Of a DNA stretch of 22,342 nt, positions 20,466 to 22,342 are shown in pieces. The notes under the pieces were generated by a model. It did no database searches, was not told the origin of the DNA, and saw only the letters and a list, made by a program, of their open reading frames with translations. The DNA is from a virus, in the IMG/VR virus record IMGVR_UViG_3300025286_000158, positions 1 through 22,342 of that record; one strand, written 5' to 3'. A program made the translations under genes and the position numbers. Each line of letters opens with the position of its first letter. Position 1 is the first letter of the stretch.

Positions 20466-21422
20466 ATGCCAGAAGAAAATAAAATAAAGAAAGAAGATCC
20501 AAAAGTAGAGTTAGATACTTCAGGTCCTGAAGTAGATGTATCTTTACCAGAGGAAAAAAAGGAAGAAGTTGTAGAAACCAAGGAACAAGAAGCAGAAATA
20601 AAAGAAGTAGAAACCACGGAACAAGAAACAGAAACAAAAGATGATGATTCTAAACTAGAAGAATATAGTAAAGGCGTTCAATCACGTATTGCTAAACTTA
20701 CTCGTAAGATGAGAGAAGCAGAACGTAGAGAGCAAGCTGCTACTGAATATGCTCAAGCTTTAGAATATCAAAGAAGACAAGATCAGTCTCAATTTAAAAA
20801 AATGGATACTGATTATTGGTCTAGATTTGAGAAAAATGTAAAAACAGGAATGGAGTCTGCTCAAAAAGAATTAGCAAGCGCCATTGAGTCTGGAGATGCA
20901 TCAGCTCAAGTTGAAGCAAATAAAAGAATTGCTACATTAGCTTTTGAGAATGCTAAATTGGAGCAAAGACAAACACAACCTGTTGAAGAGGAGAAACCTG
21001 TTCAACAACTTTCAGACGGTGGAAGATTACCACAGCAAACACCACAAGAACTTCCTGAACCTGATCCTAAAGCGGAAATTTGGGCAAGTAAAAACACATG
21101 GTTTGGCAAAGACAGAGCTATGACTTTTACTGCCTTTGAAATTCACAAGGATCTTGTAAATGAGGGATTCGACCCTAAATCGGATGACTATTATTCTGAA
21201 GTAGATAAGAGAATAAAAGTTGACTTTAGTCATAAATTTGCTAAAGGTGGTTATATAGAGCATACGTCCAAGCCCGTACAGTCGGTGGCTTCAGCTCAGA
21301 GAAGCGTAAAACCTGGACGCCAAACTGTGAGACTCACTTCCTCACAAGTAGCAATAGCTAAAAAATTAGGAGTGCCACTCGAAGAATACGCAAAACAAAT
21401 AAAACTCACGGAAGGAGCGTAA
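20466..21422 (+). CDS. Putative scaffold / capsid assembly protein
   Basis: The first 60 residues are strongly acidic, including a 12-residue tandem duplication (VETKEQEAEIKE, VETTEQETETKD). Residues 65-175 form a long charged helix or coiled coil, and the C-terminal part (200-318) ends in a basic, helix-forming segment (TSSQVAIAKKLGVPLEEYAKQIK, split here as TSSQVAIAKKLGV and PLEEYAKQIK). Acidic, elongated, helical, upstream of the capsid gene: this is the usual profile of a head scaffold, which drives procapsid assembly and then leaves. There is no sequence-specific match, so the call rests on profile and place. GGAAGGA precedes the ATG. It carries DGGR (about 184) and KGG (about 260) motifs like those of the giant proteins. 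Confidence 0.65.
   Translation: MPEENKIKKEDPKVELDTSGPEVDVSLPEEKKEEVVETKEQEAEIKEVETTEQETETKDDDSKLEEYSKGVQSRIAKLTRKMREAERREQAATEYAQALEYQRRQDQSQFKKMDTDYWSRFEKNVKTGMESAQKELASAIESGDASAQVEANKRIATLAFENAKLEQRQTQPVEEEKPVQQLSDGGRLPQQTPQELPEPDPKAEIWASKNTWFGKDRAMTFTAFEIHKDLVNEGFDPKSDDYYSEVDKRIKVDFSHKFAKGGYIEHTSKPVQSVASAQRSVKPGRQTVRLTSSQVAIAKKLGVPLEEYAKQIKLTEGA
20571..20642 (+). repeat. 36-bp tandem duplication in the scaffold gene
   Basis: Units 20571-20606 and 20607-20642 encode 12 residues each and differ at a few bases. They keep reading frame and lengthen the acidic N-terminal domain, suggesting recent expansion by slippage or unequal exchange. Confidence 0.75.
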
Positions 21423-21423
21423 C

Positions 21424-21885
21424 ATGAAAAAAGAAGACAATAAGACCTCTCGTGCGAGTCAAACACGGTCAAACACTGAAAGACCAAAAGTGTGGACTCC
21501 TCCATCATCTCTAGATGCACCCCCTGCACCTGATGGATTCAGGCACAGATGGATACGGGCAGAGAGTTTAGGGTTTCAAGATTCTAAAAATATCTCTGGA
21601 AGATTAAGATCAGGTTATGAATTGGTGAGAGCCGATGAATATAAAGATCAAGATTATCCCATTATCCAAGATGGTAAATACAAGGGGATCATTGGGGTTG
21701 GCGGCCTATTGCTCGCTAGGGTACCTGAAGAAATCGCGAAGTCTCGATCTGAATATTTTGCTAAACAAGCAGAAGGTCAGGAAGAAGCGGTTGAACACGA
21801 TTTAATGAAGGAAGAGCATAAGAGTATGCCGATCAATGTTGATAGGCAGACTCGTGTAACCTTCGGTGGTACAAAGAAGAGTTAA
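21424..21885 (+). CDS. Head-associated conserved protein, 153 aa
   Basis: It starts one base after the scaffold stop, with AAGGAG about 7 bases upstream. The N-terminus is disordered and basic. Then come WTPPSSLDAPPAPDGFRHRW (25-44), a WIRAESLG, a helical RLRSGYELVRADEY block, and a compact GVGGLLLARVPEEIAKSRSEYF segment, with a charged tail. I associate this pattern with a protein found directly before the capsid gene in marine phages; its function is unknown, and a head decoration or assembly role is inferred from its position. The call as a real gene is firm. Confidence 0.7.
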   Translation: MKKEDNKTSRASQTRSNTERPKVWTPPSSLDAPPAPDGFRHRWIRAESLGFQDSKNISGRLRSGYELVRADEYKDQDYPIIQDGKYKGIIGVGGLLLARVPEEIAKSRSEYFAKQAEGQEEAVEHDLMKEEHKSMPINVDRQTRVTFGGTKKS

Positions 21886-21923
21886 TTTTTTAACTATTCC
21901 TACTCATCGATTTAAATTAACCC

Positions 21924-21941
21924 GTTTACATTTATGTAAAC
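21924..21941. promoter_or_regulatory. Hairpin in the leader of the capsid gene
   Basis: GTTTACA (21924-21930) pairs with TGTAAAC (21935-21941) around a TTTA loop, 16 bases upstream of the capsid ATG and before its AAGGAG. As DNA it is an 8-bp inverted repeat. With no T tail it is more likely an mRNA stability or processing stem than a terminator. Confidence 0.6.
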
Positions 21942-21957
21942 ATTCAAGGAGTAAAAC

Positions 21958-22342
21958 ATGGCTAATAGAAACTCAGCCGGTTTTGGGTTTAGACCAAATG
22001 GAACGTTAGGTAATACACCTGCGACTCAAGGTCTTTCTCAGTACTGGATTGATTCTGCAGCAACAGTTGATCTTTTTAACGGTATGGCGATGAAATCGTC
22101 AGGCGGTTATATGATTACTGGTGAAAGTGCAACTACAGTTACGACTATAGGTGTTCTCTTCGGAATCTACTATACAGCAGCTTCTACTAATAAACCCACT
22201 TGGGCACATTGGTATGATGCAACAATTACTCCAGCAAACAGTGAAGACACACAAGCGTTTGTTAATGATTATCCTTTTCAGAAGTATACTATAGCTTCAG
22301 ATGCAGCAGTAGCGTCAGACGTTCCTGCAGCTCACGTGCTAT
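21958..22342 (+). CDS. Putative major capsid protein, 3' end cut by window
   Basis: The frame is open from ATG 21958 to the window edge (128 codons). AAGGAG lies about 8 bases upstream. The N-terminus MANRNSAGFGFRPNGTLGN is the type seen at the start of marine phage structural proteins that follow scaffold genes, and the visible body is beta-rich and Thr/Ala/Ser-rich with few charges, as expected of a shell or decoration protein. Placement directly after the scaffold and 153-aa genes and an isolated leader with its own hairpin fit a highly expressed capsid gene. I cannot see the C-terminal half, so a decoration or other virion protein is possible. Confidence 0.6.
   Translation, partial: MANRNSAGFGFRPNGTLGNTPATQGLSQYWIDSAATVDLFNGMAMKSSGGYMITGESATTVTTIGVLFGIYYTAASTNKPTWAHWYDATITPANSEDTQAFVNDYPFQKYTIASDAAVASDVPAAHVL

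Noticed and set aside
1-22342. Integrase, attachment site or lysogeny module
   Set aside because: No recombinase, excisionase or CI-like repressor was recognised, and no tRNA fragment suitable as an attachment core was found in this window.

Overview
This window looks like part of the genome of a tailed double-stranded DNA phage from the sea. It holds a recognisable virion-assembly block: terminase large subunit, P22-type portal, GTA-type holin, GroES-like co-chaperonin, scaffold-like protein and the start of a capsid-like protein. Around this are many very short, tightly overlapping genes. Base composition is AT-rich by eye. Several proteins resemble families I know from uncultured marine phages and phages of SAR11-type alphaproteobacteria: the GGR / GGxAGMLGE motif proteins, the small CxxC ribbon, and the 153-aa protein ahead of the capsid gene. 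That host assignment is inference. I see no integrase, RNA gene or host gene.

Layout. (1) 1-2375, plus strand: a chain of tiny ORFs ending in a GT-A-like glycosyltransferase (946-1701), then a 292-bp gap with a perfect 24-bp inverted repeat, then a 107-aa protein. (2) 2311-2850, minus strand: the terminase small subunit, about 7 kb from the large subunit and on the opposite strand. It shares a fully overlapping, symmetric pair of divergent promoters with the plus-strand cluster 2887-3881, which ends in a VRR-type nuclease. (3) 5590-3878, minus strand: an operon of a conserved phage protein, a 57-aa protein, a GP88-like protein and a repeat-built 71-aa ORF. (4) 5591-6047: a gene-free control region dense in hairpins and promoters. 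(5) 6048-8187, plus strand: five early-type hypothetical genes, including a zinc-finger-like protein and a DUF3846 protein. (6) 8188-8402: GC-rich palindromes and a strong promoter. (7) 8403-22342, plus strand: an apparent single late operon of HNH endonuclease, TerL, two giant glycine-motif proteins, portal, holin, five small ORFs, GroES, scaffold, a 153-aa protein and a capsid-like protein cut by the window end.

How it fits together. TerS and TerL package DNA through the portal. The scaffold-like protein, the GroES-like protein and the capsid-like gene form a head-assembly set. Seven promoters share TTGACA with 16-17 bp to a -10 box, and several are overlaid by dyads, so host sigma-70-type polymerase with dyad-binding regulators is the likely control.

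The least ordinary features are these: the mirror-image leaderless promoter pair at 2850/2887; dispersed 8-bp CCGGCCGG palindromes coupled to GCTTGNN heptanucleotide arrays between 3.8 and 8.3 kb, which have been absorbed into coding sequence; the 24-bp inverted repeat; and the structured region at 5674-5928.
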